Of a stretch of 64,000 nt of DNA, positions 44,129-54,022 are shown in pieces. Each line of letters starts with the position of its first letter. Position 1 is the first letter of the stretch. The DNA comes from Streptomyces sp. FIT100 (lineage in GTDB: Bacteria > Actinomycetota > Actinomycetes > Streptomycetales > Streptomycetaceae), in assembly GCF_024584805.1 (NCBI RefSeq), contig NZ_CP075715.1:2530001-2594000 (forward strand), given 5' to 3'. A program made the translations under genes and the position numbers. The notes under the pieces were generated by a model, which saw only the letters and a list, made by a program, of their open reading frames with translations, did no database searches and was not told the DNA's origin.

Positions 44129-45652
44129 TCAGCCCCTCCCCAGCAGCAGCCGGGCCTCGCCGACCGTGATCACGGAGCCGGTCACCAGGACGCCCGCGCC
44201 CGAGAACTCCGACTCCTCCTCGGCGAGCGTGATCGCCGCCTCCAGAGCGTCGTCGAGCCGCGGCTCGACGACCACCCGCTCGTCGCCGAAGACCTCCACG
44301 GCGACCGCGGCCAGCGCATCGGCGTCCATCGCCCGGTGGCTGGAGTTCTGCGTCACGACGATCTCCGCGAAGACCGGCTCGAAGGCTTCGAGCACGGACC
44401 TGACGTCCTTGTCGTCGCTCGTGCCGACGACACCGATGAGCCGCGAGAAGCCGAACGCCTCGCTGACACCGTCGGCGGCCGCCCGCGCCCCCGCCGGGTT
44501 GTGCGCGGCGTCCAGGACGACGGTCGGGCTGCGGCGTACGACCTCCAGCCGGCCCGGCGACACGACGGACGCGAACGCCGCACGGACCGTGTCCGCATCG
44601 AGCGTGCGCGCGTGCTGCTCGCCGACCCCGAAGAACGCCTCGACCGCCGCGAGCGCCACCGCCGCGTTGTGCGCCTGGTGCGCGCCGTACAGCGGCAGGA
44701 AGACCTCCGGGTACTCCCCGCCGAGCCCCCGCAGCGTCAGCATCTGCCCGCCGACCGCGATCTCACGGGAGACGATGCCGAACTCCATGCCCTCGCGGGC
44801 CACCGTCGCGTCGGCCTCGACGGCCTTCTTCAGCATCACCTGAGCGACGTCCACGGGCTGCTGGGCCAGGATGACCGTGGCACCCTGCTTGATGACGCCG
44901 GACTTCTCGCCTGCGATGTCGGCCGGGGTGGTGCCGAGCCGGTCGGTGTGGTCCAGATCGATCGGGGTGATCACGGCCACCGACCCGTCGATGACATTGG
45001 TCGCGTCCCAGCTGCCGCCCATGCCGACCTCGACGACGGCGACATCGACAGGCGCGTCCGCGAAGGCGGCGTAGGCCATGCCGGTCAGCACCTCGAAGAA
45101 GGAGAGCCGGTACTCCTGCGCGGCGTCGACCATCTCGACGTACGGCTTGATGTCCTGGTACGTCGCGACGAAGCGCTCGGGCGCGATCGGCGCGCCGTCC
45201 AGGCTGATCCGCTCGGTGATCGACTGGACGTGGGGCGAGGTGTACCGCCCGGTGCGCAGCTCGAAGGCGCCGAACAGGGCCTCGATCATGCGGGCCGTGG
45301 AGGTCTTGCCGTTGGTGCCGGTGATGTGGACCGACGGGTACGCGCGCTGGGGCTCGCCGAGCACGTCCATCAGCGCGGAGATGCGCGCGACCGACGGCTC
45401 CAGCTTCGTCTCGCCCCAGCGGGTCGCGAGTTCGGCCTCGACCTCGCGCAGCGCCTTGTCGACCTCCGGGTCGGCGGGGCGGGCGGGCACCTGGTCGCCC
45501 TGCGGCGATCCGGCCCGGGTGCGCAGCGTGCGGCTGCCGGCCTCGATCACCGCCAGGTCGGGGTCGCGGTCGGTCTCGGCATCGACGATCTCGTCGAAGG
45601 CGTCGAACTCGTCTGATTCGCCGGGTTCACCAAAGGGCTGCTGCTCACTCAC
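44129..45652 (-). CDS. folC: Folylpolyglutamate synthase / dihydrofolate synthase
   Basis: A 507-residue Mur-ligase-type ATP-dependent enzyme that adds glutamate to dihydropteroate and folates. The P-loop is SVHITGTNGKTSTARMIEAL. Further landmarks are FEVLTGMAYAAFADAPVD, VEVGMGGSWDATNVIDGSVA and TVVLDAAHNPAGARAAADG. A 70-residue acidic N-terminal extension precedes the catalytic core and is common in Streptomyces FolC. The start is GTG. It precedes DUF4233 and ndk on the same strand. Confidence 0.95.
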   Translation of the reverse strand: MSEQQPFGEPGESDEFDAFDEIVDAETDRDPDLAVIEAGSRTLRTRAGSPQGDQVPARPADPEVDKALREVEAELATRWGETKLEPSVARISALMDVLGEPQRAYPSVHITGTNGKTSTARMIEALFGAFELRTGRYTSPHVQSITERISLDGAPIAPERFVATYQDIKPYVEMVDAAQEYRLSFFEVLTGMAYAAFADAPVDVAVVEVGMGGSWDATNVIDGSVAVITPIDLDHTDRLGTTPADIAGEKSGVIKQGATVILAQQPVDVAQVMLKKAVEADATVAREGMEFGIVSREIAVGGQMLTLRGLGGEYPEVFLPLYGAHQAHNAAVALAAVEAFFGVGEQHARTLDADTVRAAFASVVSPGRLEVVRRSPTVVLDAAHNPAGARAAADGVSEAFGFSRLIGVVGTSDDKDVRSVLEAFEPVFAEIVVTQNSSHRAMDADALAAVAVEVFGDERVVVEPRLDDALEAAITLAEEESEFSGAGVLVTGSVITVGEARLLLGRG

Positions 45653-45678
45653 GCTGCCAGTCTACGGAGGCGCGGCCC

Positions 45679-45724
45679 GGGCCTGTCGCTCGGATCGGCC
45701 CGGCAAGCCCCGAACGACAGGCCC
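45679..45724. terminator. Hairpin downstream of the histidine kinase gene
   Basis: GGGCCTGTCG (45679-45688) pairs with CGACAGGCCC (45715-45724). The distal arm overlaps the kinase stop codon. It lies between the kinase gene and folC and may reduce readthrough into folC. Confidence 0.55.
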
Positions 45725-46887
45725 TAGAGACCCGACGGGAGCACGGCCCGTACGTGGTACGAGTCCTCCAGGGGCCCGGCCGTGAGCGTGCCACCCATGC
45801 TCTCCACCCGCGCGCGCATGGACGAGGTGCCCGTGCCGGTGGACACCGGCTCCAGCTCGCCCGCCGGGTCCGAGCCGGCGAGCCGGTTGCCGACGTCGAT
45901 CCGCAGCCGTGCCGCGTCGTCGACGTCGATCGACACGGTGACCGTCTCCCCCGGCGCGTGCTTGGCCGCGTTGGTCAGGCACTCCTGCACCACCCGGAAG
46001 ACCGCCGTCTGCCGCAGCGGCGAGATCCGGCGCGCCTCCTCGGTGATCCTCAGCCGCACGGGGCTGCCGATCCGCTCCCCCTCCGCCGCGAGCACCGGCA
46101 GCCCGTCGAGCCCGGGCGTCGCGGTGCGTTCGTCGCCGCGCCGCACGATGATCTCGTTCAGCGTGTGGTGGGCGCGGCGGGCGGTGTCCGCGAGCTCCTC
46201 GAAGTCCACTCCGTGCCTCTCGGCCCTCGCCCGCACCGACAGCACCTCGGCCCGTACGGCGAGGACCGTCAGCTCCCGGCCCACGAGGTCGTGCACATCG
46301 CGGGCGACGGAGGTGCGCTCCCGCTGCACGGCCTGGAGGGCCGCGGTCTCGGCGCGCTGTGCCTCCAGCTCCCGGATGAGGTCCTGCCGGTACGCGGCGA
46401 TCCCGACGCCCGACGCGAGCACCCCGATCGGCACGACCAGGCTCAGGAACTCGCTCAGTGTCTCCCCGCGATGCGGGGGCCAGGCGGGCGTGCTGTACAG
46501 CACGTAGGCGGTCAGGAGGTACCCCAGGGTGGCGACGACGCCCGCGATACGCCCCCGGAAGCGCCCGAGCGAGTACAGCGCGAACTGGATGAGCGTCAGC
46601 TCGTGCAGCCAGCCGAGGAAGCCGAGGGCGACCAGATACGGAATCCACGGCGCCCGGCGCCGCAGCAGCAGCGTCGCCGCGCCCGCCGCGAGAACGAACG
46701 TCGCGCTCACCCGGCCGAGCGAGTTGTCCGCCTTGGCGAGCCCCGGCACGTCGAGCAGCATCAGCGCGAAGCAGCCGGTGGCGGTGACGGCGTCGACCGC
46801 GCGCGGCGACACGGCCCACCGGTCGGCGTACCGGCGCCCCGCCGCGACGGCGCGACGCAGCGCGAGGGTGGCGGGCGTGTGCGGCAT
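45724..46887 (-). CDS. Orphan sensor histidine kinase (HisKA_3, NarL/DesK type)
   Basis: A 387-residue membrane histidine kinase. About six N-terminal hydrophobic spans (for example FVLAAGAATLLLRRRAPWIP and VVATLGYLLTAYVLYSTPAW) form the sensor. The dimerisation helix carries the phospho-histidine in VARDVHDLVGRELTVLAVRA. The ATPase has CLTNAAKHAPGETVTVSIDV and a G-box near GTGTSSMRARVESMGG. The ATG 46887 was chosen over an upstream in-frame start by fit to the first span; neither has a clear ribosome site. No response regulator is adjacent: folC lies downstream and valS upstream. The signal and partner are unknown. Confidence 0.85.
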   Translation of the reverse strand: MPHTPATLALRRAVAAGRRYADRWAVSPRAVDAVTATGCFALMLLDVPGLAKADNSLGRVSATFVLAAGAATLLLRRRAPWIPYLVALGFLGWLHELTLIQFALYSLGRFRGRIAGVVATLGYLLTAYVLYSTPAWPPHRGETLSEFLSLVVPIGVLASGVGIAAYRQDLIRELEAQRAETAALQAVQRERTSVARDVHDLVGRELTVLAVRAEVLSVRARAERHGVDFEELADTARRAHHTLNEIIVRRGDERTATPGLDGLPVLAAEGERIGSPVRLRITEEARRISPLRQTAVFRVVQECLTNAAKHAPGETVTVSIDVDDAARLRIDVGNRLAGSDPAGELEPVSTGTGTSSMRARVESMGGTLTAGPLEDSYHVRAVLPSGL

Positions 46888-46930
46888 GTCTCCATCATCC
46901 GCCGGGCGCCCCCGGCTGTCCGTCCGCAAC

Positions 46931-46963
46931 CGCCGGACGGGCTCCGGCGGAGCCCGTCCGGCG
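46931..46963. terminator. valS terminator
   Basis: A 15-bp perfect stem CGCCGGACGGGCTCC (46931-46945) with GGAGCCCGTCCGGCG (46949-46963) and a 3-nt loop. It lies between the valS stop codon and the histidine kinase start. Confidence 0.82.
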
Positions 46964-47045
46964 ACCGGCCACGTCAGCGCCGGTCACGGCGCGGCGGTCC
47001 GGCGCGGCGGTCCGGCGGCACAGCGCCGGCGGCGGCCCGAGGGCG

Positions 47046-49667
47046 TCAGGACTGCGGGAGGGCGGACAGCTGGGCGCTGATCCGCTCGATGTCCTCCTCG
47101 GCCTTGGCCAGCCGTCCCCTGATCTTGTCCACGACGTTGTCCGGCGCCTTCGCCAGGAACGCCTCGTTGCCCAGCTTCGCCGTCGCCTGGGCCTTCTCCT
47201 TCTCGGCCGCCGCGAGGTCCTTCGCGAGCCGCTTGCGCTCCGCCTCGACGTCGATCACACCGGACAGATCCAACGCGACCTCCGCGCCCGCGACCGGGAG
47301 GGTCGCCGTCGCGTGGAAGGAGTCGCCCTCCGGCTGCAGCCGGAGCAGTTGCCGGATCGCGCCCTCGTGCGGGGCGAGGGCCGTGCCGGCGAGGGTCAGC
47401 CGTGCCGGGACCTTCTGACCGGGCTGGAGACCCTGGTCGGAGCGGAACCGGCGGACCTCGGTGACGACCCGCTGGACCAGCTCGATCTCCTTCTCCGCAG
47501 CCTGGTCGCGGAAGCCGGAGTCCTTGGGCCAGTCGGCGATGACGACCGACTCACCGCCCGTGAGCGTGGTCCACAGCGTCTCGGTGACGAACGGGACGAC
47601 CGGGTGGAGCAGCCTCAGCGTGACGTCGAGGACCTCGCCGAGGACCCGGGCCGAGACCTTGGCCGGCTCGCCGCCGCCCATGAACGTGGTCTTGGACAGC
47701 TCGACGTACCAGTCGAAGACCTCGTCCCAGGCGAAGTGGAACAGCGCGTCGGACAGCTTCGCGAACTGGTAGTCCTCGTAGTACGCGTCGACCTCGGCGA
47801 CCACCGAGTTCAGCCGCGACAGGATCCAGCGGTCCGTCGCCGACATCCGCTCGGGCGACGGCATGGGGCCCTCGACCGTCGCGCCGTTCATCAGCGCGAA
47901 GCGCGTGGCGTTCCAGATCTTGTTGGCGAAGTTGCGCGAGCCCTGGACCCAGTCCTCGCCGATCGGGACGTCGACACCCGGGTTGGCGCCGCGCACGAGC
48001 GTGAAGCGCAGCGCGTCGGAGCCGTACTTGTCCATCCAGTCCAGCGGGTTGACCGCGTTGCCGAAGGACTTCGACATCTTCTTGCCGAACTGGTCGCGGA
48101 CCATGCCGTGCAGGGCGATGGTGTGGAACGGCGGGGTGCCGTCCATGGCGTAGATGCCGAACATCATCATCCGGGCGACCCAGAAGAAGAGGATGTCGTA
48201 GCCGGTGACCAGGACGGAGTTCGGGTAGAACTTCGCGAGGCTCTCGGTCTGCTCGGGCCAGCCCAGGGTGGAGAAGGGCCACAGACCGGAGGAGAACCAG
48301 GTGTCGAGGACATCGGTCTCCTGGTGCCAGCCCTCGCCGGTCGGGACCTCGTCGTCCGGCCCGACGCAGACGACCTCGCCGTTCGGCCCGTACCAGACGG
48401 GGATGCGGTGGCCCCACCACAGCTGGCGCGAGATGCACCAGTCGTGCAGGTTGTCGACCCAGTCGAAGTAGCGCTTCTCCATCTCCTGCGGATGGATCGC
48501 GACCTTGCCGTCGCGGACCGCGTCACCCGCGGCCTTGGCCAGCGGACCGACCTTGACCCACCACTGCATGGACAGCCGCGGCTCGATCGTGGTCTTGCAG
48601 CGCGAGCAGTGGCCGACCGAGTGGACGTACGGGCGCTTCTCGGCGACGATCCGGCCCTCGGCGCGCAGCGCGGCGACGATGGCGGAACGGGCCTCCAGGC
48701 GGTCCAGGCCCTGGAAGGGGCCGTGCGCGGTGATGACGGCGCGCTCGTCCATGACGGCGAGGTTCGGCAGACCGTGCCGCTGGCCGATCTCGAAGTCGTT
48801 CGGGTCGTGCGCGGGCGTGACCTTGACGGCGCCCGTGCCGAACTCGGGGTCGACGTGCTCGTCGGCGACGACGGGGATGCGGCGGCCGGTCAGCGGCAGC
48901 TCGATCTCGCGTCCGACGAGGTGCTTGTAGCGCTCGTCCTCGGGGTGGACGGCGACGGCCGTGTCACCCAGCATCGTCTCGGCGCGGGTCGTCGCGACGA
49001 CGATGGAGTCGTCACCCTCCCCGTACCGGATGGAGACGAGCTCGCCGTCGTCGTCCTGGTACTCGACCTCGATGTCCGAGATCGCGGTGAGACAGCGCGG
49101 GCACCAGTTGATGATGCGCTCGGCGCGGTAGATCAGCTCTTCGTCGTAGAGCTTCTTGAAGATGGTCTGGACGGCCTGGGAGAGGCCCTCGTCCATGGTG
49201 AAGCGCTCGCGCGACCAGGCGACGCCGTCGCCCAGGCGCTTCATCTGCCCGGAGATCCGGCCGCCGGACTCGCCCTTCCACTGCCAGACGCGCTCGACGA
49301 ACGCCTCCCGCCCCAGGTCGTGGCGTGACTTGCCCTCCTTGGCGAGCTCGCGCTCGACGACGTTCTGCGTGGCGATGCCGGCGTGGTCCATGCCGGGCTG
49401 CCACAGCGTCTCGTACCCCTGCATCCGCTTGCGGCGGGTGAGGGCGTCGATCAGCGTGTGCTCGAAGGCGTGGCCCAGGTGGAGGCTGCCCGTGACGTTC
49501 GGCGGCGGGATGACGATCGTGTACGGAGGCTTCTCGCTCTTCTCGTCGGCCTCGAAGTAACCGCGTTCTACCCAGCGCTCGTACAGCTTCCCCTCTACCT
49601 CGGCCGGCGCGTACTGGGTCGGCAGTTCGGGGTTGCTGGCTGGCTGCTGCTGAGTGTTCTCGGTCAC
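47046..49667 (-). CDS. valS: Valyl-tRNA synthetase
   Basis: An 873-residue class I aminoacyl-tRNA synthetase that charges tRNA-Val. The HIGH motif is in [15 protein letters not shown] (about residue 62) and KMSKS in [10 protein letters not shown] (about 531). An editing (CP1) domain lies between, for example [19 protein letters not shown]. The C-terminal coiled-coil arm (about 810-870, [20 protein letters not shown]) is present. The start GTG 49667 gives [20 protein letters not shown]; longer in-frame starts add unlikely sequence. It is divergent from the Pro/Gly-rich membrane protein gene. No T-box-like leader is visible. Confidence 0.97.
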   Translation of the reverse strand: MTENTQQQPASNPELPTQYAPAEVEGKLYERWVERGYFEADEKSEKPPYTIVIPPPNVTGSLHLGHAFEHTLIDALTRRKRMQGYETLWQPGMDHAGIATQNVVERELAKEGKSRHDLGREAFVERVWQWKGESGGRISGQMKRLGDGVAWSRERFTMDEGLSQAVQTIFKKLYDEELIYRAERIINWCPRCLTAISDIEVEYQDDDGELVSIRYGEGDDSIVVATTRAETMLGDTAVAVHPEDERYKHLVGREIELPLTGRRIPVVADEHVDPEFGTGAVKVTPAHDPNDFEIGQRHGLPNLAVMDERAVITAHGPFQGLDRLEARSAIVAALRAEGRIVAEKRPYVHSVGHCSRCKTTIEPRLSMQWWVKVGPLAKAAGDAVRDGKVAIHPQEMEKRYFDWVDNLHDWCISRQLWWGHRIPVWYGPNGEVVCVGPDDEVPTGEGWHQETDVLDTWFSSGLWPFSTLGWPEQTESLAKFYPNSVLVTGYDILFFWVARMMMFGIYAMDGTPPFHTIALHGMVRDQFGKKMSKSFGNAVNPLDWMDKYGSDALRFTLVRGANPGVDVPIGEDWVQGSRNFANKIWNATRFALMNGATVEGPMPSPERMSATDRWILSRLNSVVAEVDAYYEDYQFAKLSDALFHFAWDEVFDWYVELSKTTFMGGGEPAKVSARVLGEVLDVTLRLLHPVVPFVTETLWTTLTGGESVVIADWPKDSGFRDQAAEKEIELVQRVVTEVRRFRSDQGLQPGQKVPARLTLAGTALAPHEGAIRQLLRLQPEGDSFHATATLPVAGAEVALDLSGVIDVEAERKRLAKDLAAAEKEKAQATAKLGNEAFLAKAPDNVVDKIRGRLAKAEEDIERISAQLSALPQS

Positions 49668-49804
49668 GGGCCACAGTTTAGAGGTGTCACCGTCCCGTTC
49701 TGAAACGGGAATCTTCCGTAACGGTGTACGCCCTCGTGCCCCGGGAGAGCGCCCCTTCCGCCAGGATGTTCGGAACACATGAGCATCTGGAGGGGAACCC
49801 AGTA

Positions 49805-50803
49805 ATGAGCCACAACCAGCCGGGCCCGTACGGCGACCAGCCCCAGCAGCCCGGCCCGTACGGCCAGCCTGGTCCCTACGGCCAGCCGGGTCCCTACGGC
49901 CAGCCTGGTCCTTACGGCCAGCCGCCGCAGGCCCCGCAGCCCGGCTACGGCTACCCGCAGCAGGCTCCCCCGCCCGGCTACGGCTATCCCCAGCAGGCTC
50001 CCCAGGGTGTCCCGCCCCAGCAGCCCGGCCCGTACGGCCAGCCGCCGCAGCCGCCCCAGCAGCCGCCGTACGGCGCGGGCCCCGGCGCCTACCCGCCCCC
50101 GCCTCCGCCGGCCCGGGGCGGCGGCAGGAAGACGGGCCTGATCATCGGCGCGGTCGCCGTGGTCGCGGCGATCGGCGTCGCGGTGTACTTCGTGCTCGGG
50201 GGCACCGGCGGCGGCCTCTCCGACGACGGCCCGCACAAGCTCGCCACGCCCGCGAAGGTGCTGACCGACTACAACCGGGTCTCCAAGGACGGCGAGTCCG
50301 GCAGCGACGACGCCTCCGTCGTCAAGGACATGGAGAAGAGCGGCATCAAGAACGGCACGTCCGTGCTGGGCCAGTACACGACCGCGGACATCAGCAACTA
50401 CGACCCGGCCGACCCGAGTTCCGTCCCGGACCTGGCCACCGCCAAGGGAATCACCTTCATCGGCGCCTACGGCAAGATCGACGACCCGAAGAAGACGCTG
50501 GACAGCTTCTTCGCGCAGATCAACAAGGACACGTCGAGCAGCGGCGACGCCCAGACCGGCAAGCTGATCGGGTCGCCGGAGGAGGTCAGCCCCGACGGCT
50601 TCGACAACGGCGTCATGAAGTGCCAGGCCGCCGAGGGGAAGAACCCGGTGACCAAGGAGCAGAAGACCGACTGGTTCTGCGTCTGGGCCGACTACAGCAC
50701 GATCACGATGGTCTCCCCCGGCGACGCCACCAAGGGCATGGACAAGGACACGGCGGTCAAGATCACCGTCGATCTCCGCAACGAGATCCGCGTCAAGGCG
50801 TAA
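49805..50803 (+). CDS. Pro/Gly/Tyr-rich single-span membrane protein
   Basis: A 332-residue protein starting [20 protein letters not shown] after GGAGGGG. The first 105 residues are low-complexity and made of PGPYGQ and related PQQAP units. Then comes one hydrophobic span ([20 protein letters not shown]) preceded by RKTG, which fits a membrane anchor with the repeat tail inside and about 200 residues outside. The outer domain has two cysteines (MKCQAAEG and DWFCVWADY) that could form a disulfide. Similar architecture is common among Streptomyces membrane proteins of unknown role. It is the only plus-strand gene in this part of the window. Confidence 0.82.
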   Translation: MSHNQPGPYGDQPQQPGPYGQPGPYGQPGPYGQPGPYGQPPQAPQPGYGYPQQAPPPGYGYPQQAPQGVPPQQPGPYGQPPQPPQQPPYGAGPGAYPPPPPPARGGGRKTGLIIGAVAVVAAIGVAVYFVLGGTGGGLSDDGPHKLATPAKVLTDYNRVSKDGESGSDDASVVKDMEKSGIKNGTSVLGQYTTADISNYDPADPSSVPDLATAKGITFIGAYGKIDDPKKTLDSFFAQINKDTSSSGDAQTGKLIGSPEEVSPDGFDNGVMKCQAAEGKNPVTKEQKTDWFCVWADYSTITMVSPGDATKGMDKDTAVKITVDLRNEIRVKA

Positions 50804-50828
50804 CAAGGGCAGCGCCCCCGGTACGGGA

Positions 50829-50869
50829 AAGGGCGCCGGGCAGGTTCGGTGAACCTGCCCGGCGCCCTT
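50829..50869. terminator. Bidirectional terminator after the Pro/Gly-rich protein and clpX
   Basis: A 19-bp perfect stem AAGGGCGCCGGGCAGGTTC (50829-50847) with its complement at 50851-50869 and a 3-nt loop, lying between two convergent stop codons. Confidence 0.9.
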
Positions 50870-50889
50870 CTCGTCCGTGCGGTGGAGCG

Positions 50890-52173
50890 CTACGCGCTCT
50901 TCTCGTGCCGGCCGTCGTTCTTCACGATCCGCGGCACCAGCGTCGGGTTCACGTTGTTGTGCACGACATCCGCCGTGATGACGACACGGGCGACGTCCTT
51001 GCGCGACGGCACCTCGTACATCACCGACATCAGGACCTCTTCCATGATGGCGCGCAGACCGCGCGCGCCCGTGCCGCGCAGGATGGCCTGGTCGGCGATG
51101 GCTTCGAGGGCCGGGCGGTCGAAGTCCAGCTCGACGCCGTCGAGTTCGAAGAGGCGCTGGTACTGCTTCACCAGCGCGTTGCGGGGCTCGACCAGGATCT
51201 TCAGCAGGGCCTCGCGGTCCAGGTTGTGGACCGAGGTGATCACCGGCAGGCGGCCGATGAACTCGGGGATCATGCCGAACTTCACCAGGTCCTCGGGCAT
51301 GACCTCCTGGAACTGGTCGCTCGCCTCGATCTCGCGCTTGGAGCGGATCGTGGCGCCGAAGCCGATGCCCTTCGCCCCGGCGCGCGACTCGATGATCTTC
51401 TCCAGGCCGGCGAAGGCGCCGCCGACGATGAAGAGGACGTTCGTCGTGTCGATCTGGATGAACTCCTGGTGCGGATGCTTCCGGCCGCCCTGCGGCGGCA
51501 CGGAGGCCGTCGTGCCCTCCAGGATCTTCAACAGCGCCTGCTGGACGCCCTCACCGCTCACATCCCGGGTGATCGACGGGTTCTCGCTCTTGCGGGCGAC
51601 CTTGTCGATCTCGTCGATGTAGATGATGCCGGTCTCGGCCTTCTTGACGTCGTAGTCGGCGGCCTGGATCAGCTTCAGCAGGATGTTCTCGACGTCCTCG
51701 CCGACATAGCCCGCCTCGGTGAGCGCCGTGGCGTCGGCGATGGCGAACGGGACGTTGAGCATCCGGGCCAGGGTCTGGGCGAGCAGTGTCTTGCCCGAAC
51801 CGGTGGGGCCCAGCAGAAGGATGTTGGACTTCGCGAGCTCGATCGCGTCGTCCCGGCCCTGCGATCCGCCGTTCTCGCCGGCCTGGACGCGCTTGTAGTG
51901 GTTGTACACCGCGACGGAGAGGGCCTTCTTCGCGGGCTCCTGCCCGACGACGTACCCCTCCAGGAACTCGTAGATCTCGCGGGGCTTGGGGAGTTCCTCC
52001 CACCGCACCTCGGAGGTCTCGGCGAGCTCCTCTTCGATGATCTCGTTGCAGAGGTCGATGCACTCGTCGCAGATGTACACCCCGGGGCCTGCGATGAGCT
52101 TCTTCACCTGCTTCTGGCTCTTTCCGCAGAACGAGCACTTGAGCAGGTCGCCGCCATCACCGATGCGTGCCAC
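50890..52173 (-). CDS. clpX: ATP-dependent Clp protease ATP-binding subunit ClpX
   Basis: A 427-residue AAA+ unfoldase that feeds substrates to ClpP. The N-terminal zinc-binding domain has two Cys pairs ([15 protein letters not shown] and [10 protein letters not shown]). Walker A is [18 protein letters not shown] and Walker B is [15 protein letters not shown]. The ClpP-docking IGF-type loop is KGIGFGATI. The length is normal. The gene is downstream of clpP1-clpP2 on the same strand but separated from clpP2 by a terminator-like hairpin, so it probably has its own promoter. Confidence 0.97.
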   Translation of the reverse strand: MARIGDGGDLLKCSFCGKSQKQVKKLIAGPGVYICDECIDLCNEIIEEELAETSEVRWEELPKPREIYEFLEGYVVGQEPAKKALSVAVYNHYKRVQAGENGGSQGRDDAIELAKSNILLLGPTGSGKTLLAQTLARMLNVPFAIADATALTEAGYVGEDVENILLKLIQAADYDVKKAETGIIYIDEIDKVARKSENPSITRDVSGEGVQQALLKILEGTTASVPPQGGRKHPHQEFIQIDTTNVLFIVGGAFAGLEKIIESRAGAKGIGFGATIRSKREIEASDQFQEVMPEDLVKFGMIPEFIGRLPVITSVHNLDREALLKILVEPRNALVKQYQRLFELDGVELDFDRPALEAIADQAILRGTGARGLRAIMEEVLMSVMYEVPSRKDVARVVITADVVHNNVNPTLVPRIVKNDGRHEKSA

Positions 52174-52268
52174 GAGGTGCTTCCCCTTCGCCTGGGAGCG
52201 CTTGGTTCAGCGGCTCCTGGTGCCTCATATCCGACGGTACCTTGCCTGGGCCCCCGTTCGGGCCCCCC

Positions 52269-52302
52269 TTGGCGCGGTTCACATTGTCGTGTACCGCGCC
52301 AA
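52269..52302. terminator. clpP1-clpP2 terminator
   Basis: A 10-bp stem TTGGCGCGGT (52269-52278) with ACCGCGCCAA (52293-52302), 14 bp after the clpP2 stop codon and before clpX. Confidence 0.7.
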
Positions 52303-52316
52303 GGCGAGGTCGGGCG

Positions 52317-52994
52317 TCAGGCGGCCGCTGCGGCCGTGCTCTTGCGGGTCGACACGATCTGGTCGACCAGGCCGTACGACAGCGCCTCCTCGGCGGTCAG
52401 GATCTTGTCGCGCTCGATGTCCTCGCGGACCTTCTCGATCGAGGTCGACGAGTGCTTGGCGAGCATCTCCTCGAGCTGCTCGCGCATGCGCAGGATCTCG
52501 TTGGCCGCGATCTCCAGGTCGGAGAGCTGCTCCCGGCCCGTCTGCGTGGAGGGCTGGTGGATCAGCACACGGGCGTGCGGCAGCGCCATCCGCTTGCCGG
52601 GGGTGCCGGCGGCGAGCAGGACGGCCGCGGCGGAGGCCGCCTGGCCCATGCAGACCGTCTGGATGTCCGGCTTCACGAACTGCATCGTGTCGTAGATCGC
52701 GGTCAGCGCGGTGAAGGAGCCGCCGGGGCTGTTGATGTAGATCGAGATGTCGCGGTCCGGGTCCATCGACTCCAGGCACAGCAGCTGCGCCATGACGTCG
52801 TTGGCGGAGGCGTCGTCGATCTGGACGCCGAGGAAGATCACGCGCTCCTCGAAGAGCTTCGCGTACGGGTCGTACTCGCGCACGCCCTGCGAGGTGCGCT
52901 CGACGAAGCGGGGGACGACGTAGCGGTTGTCCACCTGCGGGCCCGTGTAGAGGCCGCTCGCGGAGAGGTTGTTCTGCATGTCGGTGTTCACCAT
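52317..52994 (-). CDS. clpP2: ATP-dependent Clp protease proteolytic subunit ClpP2
   Basis: A 225-residue serine protease subunit. The catalytic Ser is in [16 protein letters not shown] and His in [14 protein letters not shown]; Asp follows in [18 protein letters not shown]. Also typical are [20 protein letters not shown] and the C-terminal GLVDQIVS. ClpP2 assembles with ClpP1 and is driven by ClpX/ClpC. An alternative start is ATG 52979 ([11 protein letters not shown]). The gene follows clpP1 by 50 bp in the usual order. Confidence 0.96.
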   Translation of the reverse strand: MVNTDMQNNLSASGLYTGPQVDNRYVVPRFVERTSQGVREYDPYAKLFEERVIFLGVQIDDASANDVMAQLLCLESMDPDRDISIYINSPGGSFTALTAIYDTMQFVKPDIQTVCMGQAASAAAVLLAAGTPGKRMALPHARVLIHQPSTQTGREQLSDLEIAANEILRMREQLEEMLAKHSSTSIEKVREDIERDKILTAEEALSYGLVDQIVSTRKSTAAAAA

Positions 52995-53044
52995 CCTGGT
53001 GGCGTTCGGCGGGCTGAGGGTCCGGTGGGGCGGGCGGGAGGGGG

Positions 53045-53662
53045 TCAGGCCCCGGTGCCGCCACCGCCCGGAACGCCCGAGGCGAGGGAGATGATCTCGT
53101 CGATGAGCCCGTAGTCCTTGGCTTCCCCGGCGGTGAACCAGCGGTCGCGGTCGCCGTCGCGGATGATCGTCTCGACGGTCTGGCCGGAGTGGTGGGCGGT
53201 GATCTCCGCCATGCGCTTCTTGGTGCGGAGCAGGTACTCGGCCTGGATCTTGATGTCCGATGCGGTGCCGCCGATACCGGCGGAGCCCTGGTGCATCAGG
53301 ATGTCGGTGTGGGGCAGCGCGAAGCGCTTGCCCGAGGTGCCGCCGGTGAGCAGGAACTGGCCCATGGAGGCGGCCATGCCCATGCCGATGGTGACCACGT
53401 CGTTCGGGATGTACTGCATGGTGTCGTAGATCGCCATGCCGGCCGTCACCGAACCACCGGGGCTGTTGATGTAGAGGTAGACGTCCTTCTCGGGGTCTGC
53501 GGCCAGGAGGAGGAGCTGCGCCGTGATCTTGTTGGCGATGTCGTCGTCGACCTGCTGGCCCAGGAAGATGATGCGCTCGCCGAGCAGCCGGCTGTAGACC
53601 TGGTCGCCGAGGCCACCACCGATGGACGGCTCACCGGCGGCGTTAGGCATCAGATTCGTCAC
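53045..53662 (-). CDS. clpP1: ATP-dependent Clp protease proteolytic subunit ClpP1
   Basis: A 205-residue ClpP. The catalytic Ser is in [16 protein letters not shown] and His in [34 protein letters not shown] is typical. I chose GTG 53662 ([20 protein letters not shown]) because AGGTGG lies 5 nt before it and this is where the family similarity begins. An upstream ATG at 53767 would add 35 residues but falls near the likely promoter. ClpP1P2 levels control aerial development in Streptomyces. A ClgR-type box lies about 150 bp upstream. Confidence 0.93.
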   Translation of the reverse strand: MTNLMPNAAGEPSIGGGLGDQVYSRLLGERIIFLGQQVDDDIANKITAQLLLLAADPEKDVYLYINSPGGSVTAGMAIYDTMQYIPNDVVTIGMGMAASMGQFLLTGGTSGKRFALPHTDILMHQGSAGIGGTASDIKIQAEYLLRTKKRMAEITAHHSGQTVETIIRDGDRDRWFTAGEAKDYGLIDEIISLASGVPGGGGTGA

Positions 53663-53813
53663 GTAATCCACCTGCTCGTCTCTGACGGCTGCGGCCGTCT
53701 CAGCGTCTTGAGTACTACCGGGGGCGGGGAGTTCCCTGGGCGGGTAGTCCACTGCCCTCGTATTCATGGACCCTAACGCGCTGGTGGGCGGGCGCCATCC
53801 CGGTTCCCGAACT

Positions 53814-53827
53814 GTTCGCTGGGAGCG
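53814..53827. promoter_or_regulatory. ClgR-like operator upstream of clpP1
   Basis: GTTCGCTGGGAGCG matches the Streptomyces ClgR consensus GTTCGC-N5-GCG exactly. ClgR activates clp and lon genes in S. lividans, and clpP1 is a known target. On the minus strand it lies about 40 bp upstream of a TAGGGT sequence (around 53770-53775) that could be the -10 element. Confidence 0.7.
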
Positions 53828-53926
53828 CAAGGTGCGGGAGCGCGTGTCGGGGCGCGGCGAGGCGGCGCGTACGGCCGTGCCGCCGTGCGCCCTGAGCTCG
53901 GTCCGCCGAGGGCGGTGCCCGTACGA

Positions 53927-53981
53927 GTACGACGACGGGCCCGGCCGCGCGTGCGGGGCGCGGCCGGGCCCGTCGTCGTAC
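53927..53981. terminator. Long tig terminator hairpin
   Basis: A 24-bp perfect stem (53927-53950 with 53958-53981) and a 7-nt loop GTGCGGG. It lies 41 bp beyond the trigger factor stop codon and upstream of the clpP1 regulatory region, insulating the two transcripts. Confidence 0.9.
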
Positions 53982-54022
53982 GGGTGGGCGCGAGGCCCTC
54001 AGGCCCCGGTCCGGTGCGGGGC

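Noticed and set aside
49668..49804. T-box or other riboswitch upstream of valS
   Set aside because: Only a short CCCGTT/AACGGG stem was seen, with no specifier loop or antiterminator layout.
53663..53830. N-terminally extended ClpP1 from 53767 or 53830
   Set aside because: The extension overlaps the likely promoter and lies close to the ClgR box, and lacks family similarity before [13 protein letters not shown].
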